In this document: positions 17,465 to 29,928 of the stretch, one piece after another
Layout of the letters: the number at the start of each line of letters is the position of its first letter
Numbering within the stretch: the first letter of the stretch is position 1
NCBI RefSeq assembly: GCF_029625315.1
Contig: NZ_CP121110.1
Location: 2,099,501-2,163,500, forward strand
From: Flavobacterium ginsengisoli
Lineage (GTDB): Bacteria > Bacteroidota > Bacteroidia > Flavobacteriales > Flavobacteriaceae
Direction: 5' to 3'
DNA: 64,000 bases
The notes under the pieces: generated by a model
Databases searched by the model: none
The model's input: only the letters and a program-made list of their open reading frames with translations
What the model was told of the DNA's origin: nothing
Made by a program: the position numbers and the translations under genes

Positions 17465-18338
17465 CTAGATTAAATTTTTCGAAATAAAATCACAACTTGT
17501 TTTAATCGAATCAAAAGAATTTGAAGCAAAATTATTTTCTTGCTCTACAAAGAAATGAACCATTCCCGATTGTTTTGTCTGCTGCAAATAATGGTTTGAA
17601 ATCTATTGTTCCAGAACCTACTTCGGTATTTAAATCATTATTATTTTTATCCTTATCTTTTACATGCCACATTTTAAATCGGCCAGGATTTTCTTTGAAC
17701 AATTGCAAAGGATCATTTCCAGAATGAACAACCCAGTACAAATCCAGTTCAAAAAAGACTAAATCTTTGTCTGTTTCTTTTAATAAAATTTCAAAACCTG
17801 TAATACCATCGTGCTTTTGAAATTCAAAATCATGATTATGATAAGCCAGTTTTAAACCTGCTTTTTGCACATTATTGCTCGCTTCATTTATACGAGCTAC
17901 AATCTTTTTATAATCTTCGATATTTCTTCTAAAAGGTTCATCAACCCAAGGAACAGTTAGAAATTCGCTTTTTAGAATTTTAGCCGCTTCAATTGCCGCA
18001 ATTAATTCTGTAGTGTTCCCATCATATAAAAAGTCGCCTAAATTATAATGTCCGCTAACCGCTTTCAATCCATTAGCATCCAAAATCTTTTTCAATTCTT
18101 TTGGCGTTAATCCCCAAAACCGATCTTTAACAGAAAAGCCATATGTCTCGACTGTTGTATAACCAGCCTTAGCTACTTTTTCTAAAGTTCCTTTTACGTC
18201 TTTCGGAAGTTCTTCACGAAGCGTATATAACTGTAAACCTATTTCTTTTTTATTCATATAAAATGCAAATGATGGTGAAGCCAAAACTGCTGTAGTGGCA
18301 AGACCTGTGGTTAGGATGAAATTTCTTCTGCTAATCAT
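17465..18338 (-). CDS. Secreted sugar phosphate isomerase/epimerase (xylose isomerase-like TIM barrel), frameshifted
   Basis: The restored protein has 290 residues. It begins with a twin-arginine-type signal (MISRRNFILTTG) and continues as an AP-endonuclease-2 family TIM barrel (LGLQLYTLREELPKD-like start, VSGHYNLGD, YHNHDFEF, FFELDLYWVVHSG, MWHVKDKD). The frame breaks at 17578, where the minus strand reads GCAGAC instead of GCAGC. Removing the extra base gives FAAAKQSGMVHFFVEQE and a normal C terminus ending at 17465. Bacteroidota homologues act on sugars or sugar acids outside the cytoplasm. No substrate can be assigned. Confidence 0.85.
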
Positions 18339-18369
18339 TTTATAATATAAAATTCAGAAAGTAAATATA

Positions 18370-18906
18370 TTATAAAAATTGATTCTTAAAGTTTTTTGCA
18401 AAATTTTGAAGTGCATTTGCCGTCTGTTCTGATACAATTTCTCCTTCAGCATTAACTTTTCCCCGAACTCCCTGAATAAGAATCTGCGTGTTATCATTAA
18501 ATTTTGCTTCTAATGTTTTCATTACCAGCAAAAGCTGTTCATGCCCCATTTCTCCAGAAGCAGAAGCGGTAATCAGACCTGTATTTTTGTTTGAAAAGAT
18601 AGTGGTAGAAACACACCATTCTAAGGCGTTTTTTAAACTTCCTGGAAGACTAAACACATATTCGGGCGTACAAATAATAACACCATCAACATTTGTTATT
18701 TTACTTCTAAAAACACTAATTTCTTTCGGAGGATTTTCTGTATCTAAATCAGGATTAAAATGAGGAAGGCTTTCTAAATCTTCAAAAAATTCTACCTCAA
18801 AATCTGGTTGCAAACAGTTTGAAACGTATTTCAGAATTTTGAAATTACTGGAATTACTTCTTGTACTTCCAGATATAGCAAGGATTTTTATTTTGGGTGA
18901 AGTCAT
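18370..18906 (-). CDS. NADPH-dependent FMN reductase
   Basis: A 178-residue flavodoxin-like protein. The phosphate-binding loop is GSTRSNSSNFK at the N terminus, and the conserved CTPEYVFSLPGSLKNALEW segment contacts flavin. The fold and length match the NADPH-dependent FMN reductase/azoreductase-like family, which uses NADPH to reduce flavin, quinones or other small acceptors in the cytoplasm. It lies 31 bases upstream of the sugar isomerase gene on the same strand. Confidence 0.9.
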   Translation of the reverse strand: MTSPKIKILAISGSTRSNSSNFKILKYVSNCLQPDFEVEFFEDLESLPHFNPDLDTENPPKEISVFRSKITNVDGVIICTPEYVFSLPGSLKNALEWCVSTTIFSNKNTGLITASASGEMGHEQLLLVMKTLEAKFNDNTQILIQGVRGKVNAEGEIVSEQTANALQNFAKNFKNQFL

Positions 18907-18976
18907 TAAATGAACAATTCGTATTTATAAATTAAATTTAAAAATACGAATTGTTTAAAAACATATAAGAAAAAAT

Positions 18977-19327
18977 TTACTTAGAAGTCAATAAACCTAG
19001 TCCTTCCATTTTTATCGAATCAATTGCTTGTGGCGGATAATTTTGTTTTTCTTGTCGCGTTGATGTGACTTTACCATCTTTGCTTATATATACGTAATTA
19101 TAATGCCAATAATGCGATCCTGCCAATCGCGTTCCTTTTTTAGAAAAAACCTGATCTGCATAAACAAAAATTTCTCCATCTTGTTTATTATCTAGTGTCA
19201 TTACTGGACTGCCCAAAGTTTTTAGCACTTTCGATTTGGTTTCTCCTACAGCAACGGTTGTCGAATTGGCACTCGCGCAGGATATAAAAAACGCAAATAC
19301 TACAGAAACTAATAGTGTTTTTTTCAT
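18977..19327 (-). CDS. Small lipoprotein, possibly SmpA/OmlA-like
   Basis: 116 residues with a lipobox (FFISC, Cys17). The segment VAVGETKSKVLKTLGSPV and the following FVYADQVFSKKG ... YVYISKDGKVTS pattern resemble the small BLIP/SmpA/BamE-type fold. That is a structural guess and not proof of a Bam-complex role. It stands alone between the flavin reductase gene and trmD. Confidence 0.65.
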   Translation of the reverse strand: MKKTLLVSVVFAFFISCASANSTTVAVGETKSKVLKTLGSPVMTLDNKQDGEIFVYADQVFSKKGTRLAGSHYWHYNYVYISKDGKVTSTRQEKQNYPPQAIDSIKMEGLGLLTSK

Positions 19328-19475
19328 AATTAACTGTTCGAATTTTAAGTTTCGCTTGGTTCGTATAACTTGATAATAAGGAGCGTAATGGTAATTAAAG
19401 TTAGCTTATTAAAATTTACACCATTCAAAAAGTGTGTTATATAATTATTACTAAAAGACTCAAGGGCATTATTTG

Positions 19476-19483
19476 TATCTTTG
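19476..19483 (+). promoter_or_regulatory. -7 box of the trmD promoter
   Basis: TATCTTTG matches TAnnTTTG, 25 bases before the trmD ATG. An in-frame upstream TTG at 19473 falls on the promoter and so is unlikely to be the start. Confidence 0.65.
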
Positions 19484-19508
19484 CCAGCAAGAAAATTATC
19501 GAATAAAG

Positions 19509-20189
19509 ATGCGAATTGACATTATAACTCTTTTACCTGAATTACTAAGAAGCCCATTTGAAGCTTCAATTATGAAACGCGCCATTGATAAAGGCTTGGT
19601 TGAAGTGCACTTTCACAACCTACGTGATTATAGCACCAACAGACAAAAAAGCGTAGATGATTATCCTTTTGGAGGAGGTGCAGGAATGGTAATGACGATT
19701 CAGCCTATCGATGATTGTATCACACATTTAAAAAGTCAACGCGAATACGACGAAGTAATTTATATGTCACCAGATGGGGAAACTTTAGATCAAAAAATGG
19801 CCAACAAAATGTCAATGTATGAAAACATTATCATTTTATGCGGGCATTATAAAGGCGTTGATCAAAGAGTTCGAGATCATTTTATTACAAAAGAAATTTC
19901 AATTGGCGATTACGTTTTATCTGGTGGAGAATTGGGCGCAATAGTTTTATCTGATGCCTTAATCCGATTAATTCCAGGTGTTTTGAGCGACGAAACTTCA
20001 GCATTAACGGATAGTTTTCAGGACAATTTATTATCAGGTCCAATCTATACAAGACCGGCAGATTACAAAGGATGGAAAGTACCTGAAGTTTTAACCAGCG
20101 GGCATCTCGCCAAAATAGATAAATGGCGAGAAGATATGGCATACGAACATACTAAAAATAGACGTCCAGATTTATTGGAAGGAAACTAG
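19509..20189 (+). CDS. trmD: tRNA (guanine-N1)-methyltransferase TrmD
   Basis: 226 residues starting [13 protein letters not shown]. This SPOUT methyltransferase modifies G37 of tRNAs next to the anticodon and prevents frameshifting. The trefoil-knot motifs [15 protein letters not shown] and [17 protein letters not shown] and the N-terminal GGGAGMVM are present. As in many bacteria it precedes rplS, but rplS has its own promoter. Confidence 0.97.
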   Translation: MRIDIITLLPELLRSPFEASIMKRAIDKGLVEVHFHNLRDYSTNRQKSVDDYPFGGGAGMVMTIQPIDDCITHLKSQREYDEVIYMSPDGETLDQKMANKMSMYENIIILCGHYKGVDQRVRDHFITKEISIGDYVLSGGELGAIVLSDALIRLIPGVLSDETSALTDSFQDNLLSGPIYTRPADYKGWKVPEVLTSGHLAKIDKWREDMAYEHTKNRRPDLLEGN

Positions 20190-20195
20190 AATTTA

Positions 20196-20275
20196 GTTTC
20201 AAGTTTAAGGTTATTTTTGTTTCAAGTTAAAACTCTCGATAGCAACAACTTGAAACCTGAAACTTGAAACAAAAC
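20196..20275. repeat. Intergenic inverted repeat (TTTCAAGTT family)
   Basis: AGTTTCAAGTTT and GTTTCAAGTTAAAA face ACTTGAAACCTGAAACTTGAAAC, a multi-copy palindrome between trmD and rplS. A related unit lies at 39024-39076. Confidence 0.6.
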
Positions 20276-20324
20276 AAACTAAAAATAATTTACAATTTAT
20301 AATTCATAATTTATAATTATTTTT

Positions 20325-20332
20325 TACATTTG
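20325..20332 (+). promoter_or_regulatory. -7 box of the rplS promoter
   Basis: TACATTTG, a strong match to TAnnTTTG, 73 bases before the rplS ATG. Confidence 0.65.
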
Positions 20333-20334
20333 CA

Positions 20335-20405
20335 CCCGAATTTGACCAACCTCTGGCGAGATCCGTGAATGTTGTTCTAATATAAAAACCATAATTTAAA
20401 TTATC
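20335..20405 (+). promoter_or_regulatory. rplS 5' leader, candidate bL19 autoregulatory leader
   Basis: The predicted transcript has about 70 bases of leader, long for this genome, where most leaders are under 30 bases. It is richer in G and C than its flanks (CCAACCTCTGGCGAGATCCG). From memory, ribosomal-protein leaders for bL19 have been proposed in Flavobacteria. I have not folded it, so the assignment is inference from position and length. Confidence 0.4.
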
Positions 20406-20756
20406 ATGGCAGATTTATTAAAATTCGTTCAAGACGAATTCGTTGCTAAAAAAGATTTCCCAGATTTCGGAGCTGGAGACACAATCACTGTTTTCTACGA
20501 AATTAAAGAGGGTGAAAAAACAAGAACTCAGTTCTTTAAAGGAGTTGTGATTCAAAGAAGAGGTTCTGGTAACACAGAAACTTTTACTATCCGTAAAATG
20601 TCTGGATCTGTTGGTGTTGAGCGTATCTTCCCAGTAAACTTACCAGCTTTACAAAAAATCGAAGTTAACAAGAAAGGTGCTGTACGTAGAGCTAGAATTT
20701 TCTACTTCAGACAACTTACTGGTAAAAAAGCTAAGATTAAAGATAAAAGAAGATAA
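20406..20756 (+). CDS. rplS: 50S ribosomal protein L19 (bL19)
   Basis: 116 residues, the normal length. Signatures are FGAGDTITVFYEIKEG, RTQFFKGVVIQRRGSG, ETFTIRKMSGSVGVERIFP and RRARIFYFR. bL19 sits at the 30S-50S interface. A strong terminator follows at 20776-20815, so the gene appears monocistronic with its own promoter and leader. Confidence 0.98.
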   Translation: MADLLKFVQDEFVAKKDFPDFGAGDTITVFYEIKEGEKTRTQFFKGVVIQRRGSGNTETFTIRKMSGSVGVERIFPVNLPALQKIEVNKKGAVRRARIFYFRQLTGKKAKIKDKRR

Positions 20757-20775
20757 TCATTTATCAAAATGTTAT

Positions 20776-20815
20776 AAAAAACTCGTTTCATATTGGTTGA
20801 AACGAGTTTTTTTTA
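20776..20815 (+). terminator. Terminator of rplS
   Basis: AACTCGTTTCA and TGAAACGAGTT make an 11-bp stem with a short loop and eight Ts after it. Confidence 0.9.
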
Positions 20816-20948
20816 TGTTCTATTTTCATCACTAACAAAACCGTAATTTTTTAATATCAAAATCATCGATTTAGCAATTTAACGAGTCCTAAATAACAAT
20901 CTGTTAATTTCGTCTTTTCTCATCAAAACTCAACCGTTTTCGTTGTGA

Positions 20949-23257
<2,309 letters not shown>

Positions 23258-23283
23258 TTCAGAATACATTTTGTATTTTAAAT

Positions 23284-23318
23284 AACAAAAGGACAACTCA
23301 CAAGGTTGTCCTTTTTTA
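23284..23318 (+). terminator. Terminator between icd and the AraC-family gene
   Basis: AAAGGACAAC and GTTGTCCTTT form a 10-bp stem followed by Ts. It ends icd and could also serve the convergent minus-strand gene. Confidence 0.85.
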
Positions 23319-24264
23319 TTTTAAAGAAATAGACAAAGCAGAATATTTTTTAGGTTTCATTCCTATATGTTTTTCAAATATTCTGGAAAAGTGACTTAAA
23401 TTAGAAAATCCTAATCGATAACCTGTTTCAGAAACTGATAATTTTTCTTCCCGAATTAAATAAGTCGCCTCATTCATTCGAAGCACCTGATAATAATTAT
23501 AAATACTATTTCCAAATATTTGTTTGAACAACTTATTCATTTTACTTTCGCTCATATTCCAAAAAGAAGCCAGATTTACCAAATCAGGAGGATTGCTTAA
23601 ATCAGTACTTAAAGAATCTTTTATTGCATACATTGTTTTTACATCAGACACATTTAAAGGATAATTTGTCACGCTTTCTCTTTTTGATAATTCAGACAAA
23701 AAAAGATAAATCATTTCTTCCGCTTTTAACTTCAGATAAAAATGACTCAATTGCTCCTTTTCATCTTTCAAAGCAATTTTATTAGCTAACTGCTGAATTT
23801 CATTCGAAATAATATGATCATACAAATAAGGTTTATCTCTTAAGGTTATACTCGCTAGAAATTTGTTTTCATCTTGAGCATTAATCCAAGTCTTTAATAA
23901 ATCCATGTGGATTGTGATTACAATTGTATTGATTTTTGTCTCTTTCGGAATAAGAATCTCAATATCAATGTCTCCCGCAGATACTTGCACAGAAGGAATT
24001 ATAACACCCTGATTAACCTGTTTCTTATAATCTTGCTGGAACAAATTTCTAAAGCTAAAAGTGATCTCATCTTTTCTAGAATCTCCACCAGTTCGTTTGA
24101 TCGTCATTTCTTCTTTAAACTCACACTGACTGATCATCATATTCATTTGAGAAGAAAAATTAAACGATCTTATCGAACCTTTACCATAACTTTCAGGTAA
24201 AACAAACAGTCCATTATCGGATTTGGTTTTGGTAAATGTCTGCGAGTTTTTCTATTAAGCCCAT
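23316..24264 (-). CDS. AraC-family transcriptional regulator, frameshifted near its N terminus
   Basis: Restored length is about 315 residues. The C-terminal 100 residues are a double helix-turn-helix AraC DNA-binding domain (LASFWNMSESKMNKLFKQIFG, SETGYRLGFSNLSHFSRIFEKHIGMKPKKY). The annotatable frame seems to start at 24146, but an ATG at 24264 opens MGLIEKLAAFTKTKSDNGL and joins the main frame if one base (24239, where GCAGC reads GCAGAC on the minus strand) is removed. The joined region (FVLPESYGKGSIRSFNF) resembles the start of this regulator type. It faces away from the glycosyltransferase gene, which it may control. Confidence 0.85.
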
Positions 24265-24341
24265 TTTAATTTTTTAATTAAAAATACTATTTACGACTAT
24301 TTTTAAAACAAAAATAGCTATTTTATCACTTTAACGTATTT

Positions 24342-24349
24342 TAATTTTG
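24342..24349 (+). promoter_or_regulatory. -7 box of the glycosyltransferase promoter
   Basis: TAATTTTG, matching TAnnTTTG, 22 bases before the ATG. The 107-base divergent gap to the AraC gene would hold any operator. Confidence 0.55.
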
Positions 24350-24371
24350 CTAAAACAAAAATTTAATAATT

Positions 24372-25595
24372 ATGTCAAAAGCATTATTCCTAAGTATTCC
24401 ATCTCATGGACACATGAATCCAATGATGGGTTTAGCAGACGAATTAATTCTCCAAGGAGAAAAAGTTACCTTTTTCAGCTCTCAAGAATTCAAAAAATCA
24501 ATCGAAGAATTAGGCGCTGAATTTATAAGCTATAAAGAAGATCTAAACATTTTTCAAAAGAAAGAAGAAAAGCCAAGCGAAGAGCAATCAAAAAAGAAAC
24601 CCTTAAAAGGCCTTGCAAGTGCTTTTTTGCATCCTGAAATTTTTATAGATGATGTTTTAAATGAAATTGGAGATCGAAATTTTGATTACATCGTCTTTTC
24701 GGTCGCTTATCCTTACGCAAAACTTATTTCTCAAATTTTAAAGATTCCAGCCATTTCCTCTTATGCTGTATTTGCAACTAAAGAGGAACTGTTCAACAAA
24801 ACAGCAGAAACAGAAACTCCAAAAAAAGGCCCTTTCGGATTAAATCCTGAGATCATGGAAGAATTCAAAAAAGTACGCGAAAATCTAATTTTAAAACACA
24901 AAATACAAATCCCCGAAAATATGATGGATTTGCTGTTTAATAAAGGAGATTTAAATATCATTTATACTTCGAAATATTTTATTAGAAATATTGACAATTA
25001 TGACGAAAGCTTCATTTTTATAGGCCCTCCAATTTATAAAAAGAAATATACTGTCGACTTTCCGTTTGAAAAAATTGAAGGCAAAAAAGTAATCTACATT
25101 TCTTTAGGAACAATTTTCAGCAACCATTCGACAGATTTAAACCATATGTTTTTCAAAGCTTTTGCAGATACTGAATATGTTGTAGTTATGGCCGCACATA
25201 AAGTAAATCTTGCTGAAACAGAAATCCCTAAAAACTTTATTATTAGAGATTATGTACCACAATTAGAAATTTTAAAAAAAACCACTGCAGCCATCACTCA
25301 TGGCGGGATGAACAGCATGGGTGATTTATTGTATTACAACATTCCTTTTATTTCAATTCCGTTAGGAGCCGATCAATTTTTCTTGTCAAATCGCGCCGAA
25401 GAACTTGGAGCAACCATTGTACTCGATGCCAATACAATTACTGCCGAAACAATTAAAAATTCAATCGAAAAAATACTAGCAAATTCAAGTTACAACGAGA
25501 ATAGCACCAAAATAAGTGACTCATTTAAAAGTGCAGGCGGGTATAAAAAAGCGGCAGAAGAAATCTTTAAACTAAAAAATAGACAAAGCCTGTAA
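24372..25595 (+). CDS. MGT-family UDP-glycosyltransferase
   Basis: 407 residues of GT1 type, like macrolide and YjiC-like glycosyltransferases. The N-terminal acceptor domain starts SKALFLSIPSHGHMNPMMGLA with the catalytic-type histidine in SHGHMNP. The C-terminal donor domain has VIYISLGTIF, DYVPQLEIL and the nucleotide-sugar motif ITHGGMNSMGDLLYYNIPF ending in PLGADQFF. It would glycosylate a small hydrophobic acceptor, perhaps for detoxification. The divergent AraC regulator suggests inducible expression. Confidence 0.9.
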   Translation: MSKALFLSIPSHGHMNPMMGLADELILQGEKVTFFSSQEFKKSIEELGAEFISYKEDLNIFQKKEEKPSEEQSKKKPLKGLASAFLHPEIFIDDVLNEIGDRNFDYIVFSVAYPYAKLISQILKIPAISSYAVFATKEELFNKTAETETPKKGPFGLNPEIMEEFKKVRENLILKHKIQIPENMMDLLFNKGDLNIIYTSKYFIRNIDNYDESFIFIGPPIYKKKYTVDFPFEKIEGKKVIYISLGTIFSNHSTDLNHMFFKAFADTEYVVVMAAHKVNLAETEIPKNFIIRDYVPQLEILKKTTAAITHGGMNSMGDLLYYNIPFISIPLGADQFFLSNRAEELGATIVLDANTITAETIKNSIEKILANSSYNENSTKISDSFKSAGGYKKAAEEIFKLKNRQSL

Positions 25596-25612
25596 CAAAA
25601 TCAGGCTTTTCT
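25582..25612 (+). terminator. Terminator of the glycosyltransferase gene
   Basis: AAAGCCTG and CAGGCTTTT pair around TAACAAAAT. The stem overlaps the stop codon region. Confidence 0.75.
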
Positions 25613-25687
25613 TAACTTATGTTTAACAAAGGTTCTATAAGAATATTTAGTAAGAATTTGTTATCTATGTAAATCAAAATCAATATA

Positions 25688-28070
25688 ATGATTACAAAAA
25701 ATACCTGCACATTTTTTCTTTTTATTTTAACGATTTTCACCTCTTTTGCGCAGGAAAAATTTACTCTAAGCGGAACCATCAGTGATAGCAAAAACAACGA
25801 AACTTTAATTGGAGTTAATATCTTTATCCCTGCCTTAAAAACAGGAACCACAACCAACGAATACGGCTTTTATTCTCTTTCTGTACCAAAAGGAGAATAC
25901 GAAATAGAAATTAGTTATGTTGGCTATCAAACCATTCAAAAAAACATCATTTTAAATCAGAATACAAAAAGCAATTTTTCGATTAAAGAAGGTGGCGAAG
26001 AATTACAAGAAGTCGTCATTACAGAAAATAAGGGCAAATCAAACATTAAAACTCCAGAAATGAGTGTAAACAAACTCTCAATTTCGACCATAAAAAAAAT
26101 GCCCGTGGTCTTAGGAGAAGTTGATGTCTTGAAATCTATTTTATTGCTTCCTGGTGTTACCAATGCAGGCGAAGGTGCTTCTGGTTTTAATGTTCGCGGG
26201 GGCGGAGCCGATCAGAACCTGATTCTCTTGGATGAAGCAACTATTTTTAATTCGTCGCACGTTTTCGGATTCTTTTCTGTTTTTAATCCAGATGCCATCA
26301 AAGATTTAAAATTATATAAAGGAGGAATTCCTGCACGTTATGGCGGAAGAGCTTCTTCTGTTTTAGAAATTTACCAGAAAGACGGAAGCAGTAAGGATTT
26401 TCATTTAAATGGCGGAATTGGATTAATTTCAAGCCGTTTACTAGCTGAAGGTCCAATTGTAAAAGACAAAGGTTCTTTTTTAATTGGAGGAAGAGCCTCT
26501 TATGCGCATCTTTTCCTTAAATTCTCTGAAAAAGATAAAGATAATGCCGCTTATTTTTATGATTTAAACACCAAATTAAGCTATAAACTCAACGATAATA
26601 ACAGCTTGTATTTGTCTGGATATTTTGGCAGAGACGTTTTTAGATTAAACAAAAGTTTTACCAATACGTACGGAAATTCAACTTTAAATTTGAGATGGAA
26701 TCATTTGTATTCTGATAAATTGTTCTCCAATCTTTCTTTAATCTACAGTGACTATTATTACGGATTAGATCTTGATTTTGTAGGTTTCAATTGGGATTCT
26801 GGAATTAAAAATTACAATATCAAATACGATTTCAAACATTATCTTTCAGATAAACTAAAACTGAATTATGGTGTAAACGGGATATATTACGATTTTAATC
26901 CCGGAACTATAAAACCAACTGGAGAAGATTCGGGAATTAATCCAGATCAACTGGACAGAAAATATGCTTTTGAACCTTCTGTATATTTAGATGCAGAAAG
27001 TCAGCTTTCTAAAAAAATCACTATTGCCTATGGATTGCGTTACAGCTTATTTTACAGATTAGGCGCTTCGACTATTAATTATTACGATAATAATGAGCCT
27101 GTAGTTTTTAATCCCGATATGCAGATTTACGAAAAAGGCACACCAACTTCAACTCAGTATTTTGGCAAAAACAAAGTCATTCAGAGTTATAACAATTTAG
27201 AACCTCGATTTTCTGTTTCTTATCAATTAAACGAAGACCAATCATTGAAGGCGAGTTATAATAGAATGGCACAATATCTCCAATTAATTTCTAATACCTC
27301 ATCTCCTACTCCGCTAGATGTCTGGATGCCAAGTGACAATTACATTAAACCGCAACTTGCAGATCAAGCGACTTTAGGTTATTTCAGAAATTTTTATAAT
27401 GACGCTTATTCTCTAGAAGTAGAAACCTATTATAAAAAAATACAAAACAGATTAGATTATATAGATGGTGCCGATTTAATTGCAAACGACGCTATCGAAC
27501 AGGTTATTTTAAACGGTCATATGCGTTCATACGGTTTGGAACTTATGCTAAAGAAAAACAAAGGCCGATTGAATGGCTGGATTTCATACACCATTTCAAG
27601 ATCTGAACAGCAGACTCCTGGAAGAACACCTGAAGAAATAGGCATCAACAATGGCAAATGGTATGCATCAGCTTATGACAAAACACATAATTTAGCAATT
27701 ACATCTTCATACAATTTAAACGAAAAATGGTCATTTGGTGCTAACTTTGCATTGCAGTCAGGACAGCCGGTAACGTATCCGAATGGACAATATCAGTATT
27801 TAGGAATTATAGTTCCAAGTTACGGATTACGAAACGAAAACAGACTTCCTTCTTATAATCATTTGGATATTTCTGCCACTTTGACGCCTCGCAAGAATAA
27901 AGATAGAAACTGGAAAGGCGAATGGGTTTTCAGTATTTACAACCTCTATAATCGAATGAATGCAGACCTCAATCAACTTTAGGCAAAATGTTGATACAGG
28001 AGCAAACGAAGCAGTAAAATTATCCATTTTCGGAATTGTTCCTGCGGTAAGTTATAATTTCAAATTCTAA
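25688..28070 (+). CDS. TonB-dependent receptor with carboxypeptidase-regulatory-like domain, frameshifted near the end
   Basis: Restored length is about 793 residues. After the signal peptide (1-22) comes a CarboxypepD_reg-like beta-sandwich (LSGTISDSKNNETLIGVNIF ... YEIEISYVGYQT), then a plug (VLGEVDVLKSILLLPGV, GFNVRGGGADQNLILLDEA) and an outer-membrane barrel. An extra A at 27966 (GCAGC read as GCAGAC) creates an early stop at 27982. Without it the protein reads NAASINFRQNVDTGAN and ends in the aromatic barrel terminus SYNFKF at 28070. It pairs with the DUF4249 lipoprotein downstream, as is common in Flavobacteria. The transported ligand is unknown. Confidence 0.92.
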
Positions 28071-28092
28071 AAAAGTTCAAAAAACTAAAGAT

Positions 28093-28919
28093 ATGCTCAT
28101 GAGAAAATTAGTTTTGTTAATCGTGTTTTTTACATCGCTTTTTTTACCAGCTGCGAAGAAGTAGTTGATGTTGACTTAGACACTGCTGCACCAAAATTGG
28201 TAGTTGAAGCGGCTATAAATTGGGAAAAAGGTACTTCTGGAAAATTGCAGGTCATTAGATTATCGACCACAACAGGCTATTTTGAGAATACAATTCCTGT
28301 AGTTTCAAATGCCGTAGTATTTATAGAAAACAGTAAGAATCAAAAATTTAATTTTACTGAATTCAACAAAACGGGCAGTTATGTTTGTAATGATTTCAAA
28401 CCAGAGATTAATGAAGAATACACTTTAACCGTAATTAGCAAAGGAAATACATATACAGCTTCGGAAACTTTAAAATCGGTAGCACCAATTACTCGAATCG
28501 AGCAAAAAAATGATGGCGGTTTTACGGGAGAAGATATCGAAATAAAAACGTACTTTACAGATCCTGCAGACGAAGATAATTTTTATTTGTTTAAATATGT
28601 TTATTCGAACAAAGTCACTGCAAATTATTATGTTTCTGAAGATAAATTCTATCAAGGAAATGAAATTTTCAGCAACGCCATTGACGAAGATTTAAAAGCA
28701 GGAGACGAAGTTGAAGTAACACATTACGGAATTTCTAAGCAATATTATAATTACATGAATATCTTGGTAAGTATAGCTGGAAGCAGTATTGGAGGACCGT
28801 TTCAATCTCCACCTGCAACCGTAAAAGGAAACATTATCAATACGACAGACAAAAATAATTATCCGCTGGGGTATTTCTCTCTCGGCGAAATCAGTACAAA
28901 AAAGTACAAAATTCAGTAA
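28093..28919 (+). CDS. DUF4249 lipoprotein, frameshifted
   Basis: Restored length is about 275 residues. The N terminus is a lipoprotein signal (MRKLVLLIVFFTSLF then a Ser-Cys-Glu-Glu lipobox) and the mature part starts VVDVDLDTAAPKLVVEA, typical of DUF4249. The frame is lost in a run of seven Ts at 28139-28145, where one T seems to be missing. Unlike the other frameshifts, the nearby GCTGC (28150-28154) is intact. Start ATG 28093 or 28099. DUF4249 proteins accompany TonB receptors at the cell surface and may take part in ligand capture. Confidence 0.85.
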
Positions 28920-28921
28920 TC

Positions 28922-29404
28922 ATGCAACCGATCATCAAAACCTTAGCCGAAAAAAAACTCATTGGACATTCGATAGAAATGTCATTTATCGAGAATAAAA
29001 CTTTTCAATTATGGAGTGGTTTTATGCCACATCGAAAAGAAATAAAAAATACAATTAATCCTAATTTGTATTCTTTAGAAGTATATTCAGAAAACCATTT
29101 TGATAATTTTGATCCTAACGACAGTTTCAAAAAATGGGCCGCTGTAGAAGTTTCAGACTATGAAAATATACCAGAAGGAATGGAAACCTTAGTTGTTCCA
29201 GACGGCTTGTATGCGGTTTTTCTTCATTTAGGTCCAGTCGCAGAAGCTCATAAAACCTATCATTATATTTTTGCAGAATGGTTTCCAAATTCTGAATATA
29301 CTGTAGACGATAGACCACATTTTGCTGTAATGAATGAAAAATACAAAAAAGACGATCCTACTTCTGAAGAAGAAATCTGGATTCCGATAAAAAACCGAAA
29401 TTAA
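28922..29404 (+). CDS. GyrI-like / AraC effector-binding domain protein
   Basis: 160 residues beginning three bases after the DUF4249 stop. The stand-alone GyrI-like small-molecule-binding domain is suggested by the segments GHSIEMSFIENKTFQLWSG, MPHRKEIKN and VPDGLYAVFLHLGP ... FAEWFPNSEYTVDDRPHFAV, with the conserved tryptophan-proline and acidic residues. Some members hydrolyse cyclopropanoid toxins, others bind DNA gyrase. The role here is unknown. It is likely cotranscribed with the DinB-like gene that begins two bases after it. Confidence 0.82.
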   Translation: MQPIIKTLAEKKLIGHSIEMSFIENKTFQLWSGFMPHRKEIKNTINPNLYSLEVYSENHFDNFDPNDSFKKWAAVEVSDYENIPEGMETLVVPDGLYAVFLHLGPVAEAHKTYHYIFAEWFPNSEYTVDDRPHFAVMNEKYKKDDPTSEEEIWIPIKNRN

Positions 29405-29405
29405 A

Positions 29406-29849
29406 ATGGTAATAGAATCACTAAAATCTCTTTTCAACAGAGATCTAAGCAAACTGAAAATAGAAATTGAATTATACCAAAACGAAAGTACTATTTGGGC
29501 AATCGATAAGAATATTTCAAATTCAGCAGGAAATCTATGCCTGCATTTAATTGGAAATTTAAACACTTATATTGGGGGCGAAATTGGCAAAACGGGTTAT
29601 GTTCGAGATCGTCCTTTGGAATTTTCACTAAAAGACATTCCTAAATCAGAACTGATTTTAAAAATCGAAAACACCATTGAAGTCATCAACAATACTTTAG
29701 GTTTATTAACCGAAAAAGATTTAGAAGAAGTTTATCCGCAAATTGTTTTCGAAAAAGAAATGACAACAGGCTTTTTCCTAATACATCTCTCGACACATTT
29801 AGCATATCATTTAGGACAAATTAACTACCACAGAAGACTGTTAGATTAA
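29406..29849 (+). CDS. DinB-like / DUF1572 family protein
   Basis: 147 residues, a four-helix bundle of the DinB/YfiT superfamily. N-terminal KSLFNRDLSKLKIEIELY and C-terminal HLSTHLAYHLGQINYHRRLL supply the metal-binding histidines. Members include thiol-dependent S-transferases (bacillithiol or mycothiol types). The thiol substrate in Bacteroidota is bacillithiol in several genera, but a role is not shown. A second DinB-like gene lies at 57.0 kb. Confidence 0.83.
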   Translation: MVIESLKSLFNRDLSKLKIEIELYQNESTIWAIDKNISNSAGNLCLHLIGNLNTYIGGEIGKTGYVRDRPLEFSLKDIPKSELILKIENTIEVINNTLGLLTEKDLEEVYPQIVFEKEMTTGFFLIHLSTHLAYHLGQINYHRRLLD

Positions 29850-29928
29850 AAACAGCTTCTCAACATATGTAAATGTTTTAAAATTAGAATTGATAAACCT
29901 TTGTCCAATCAATTCTAATTTTAAAAAC

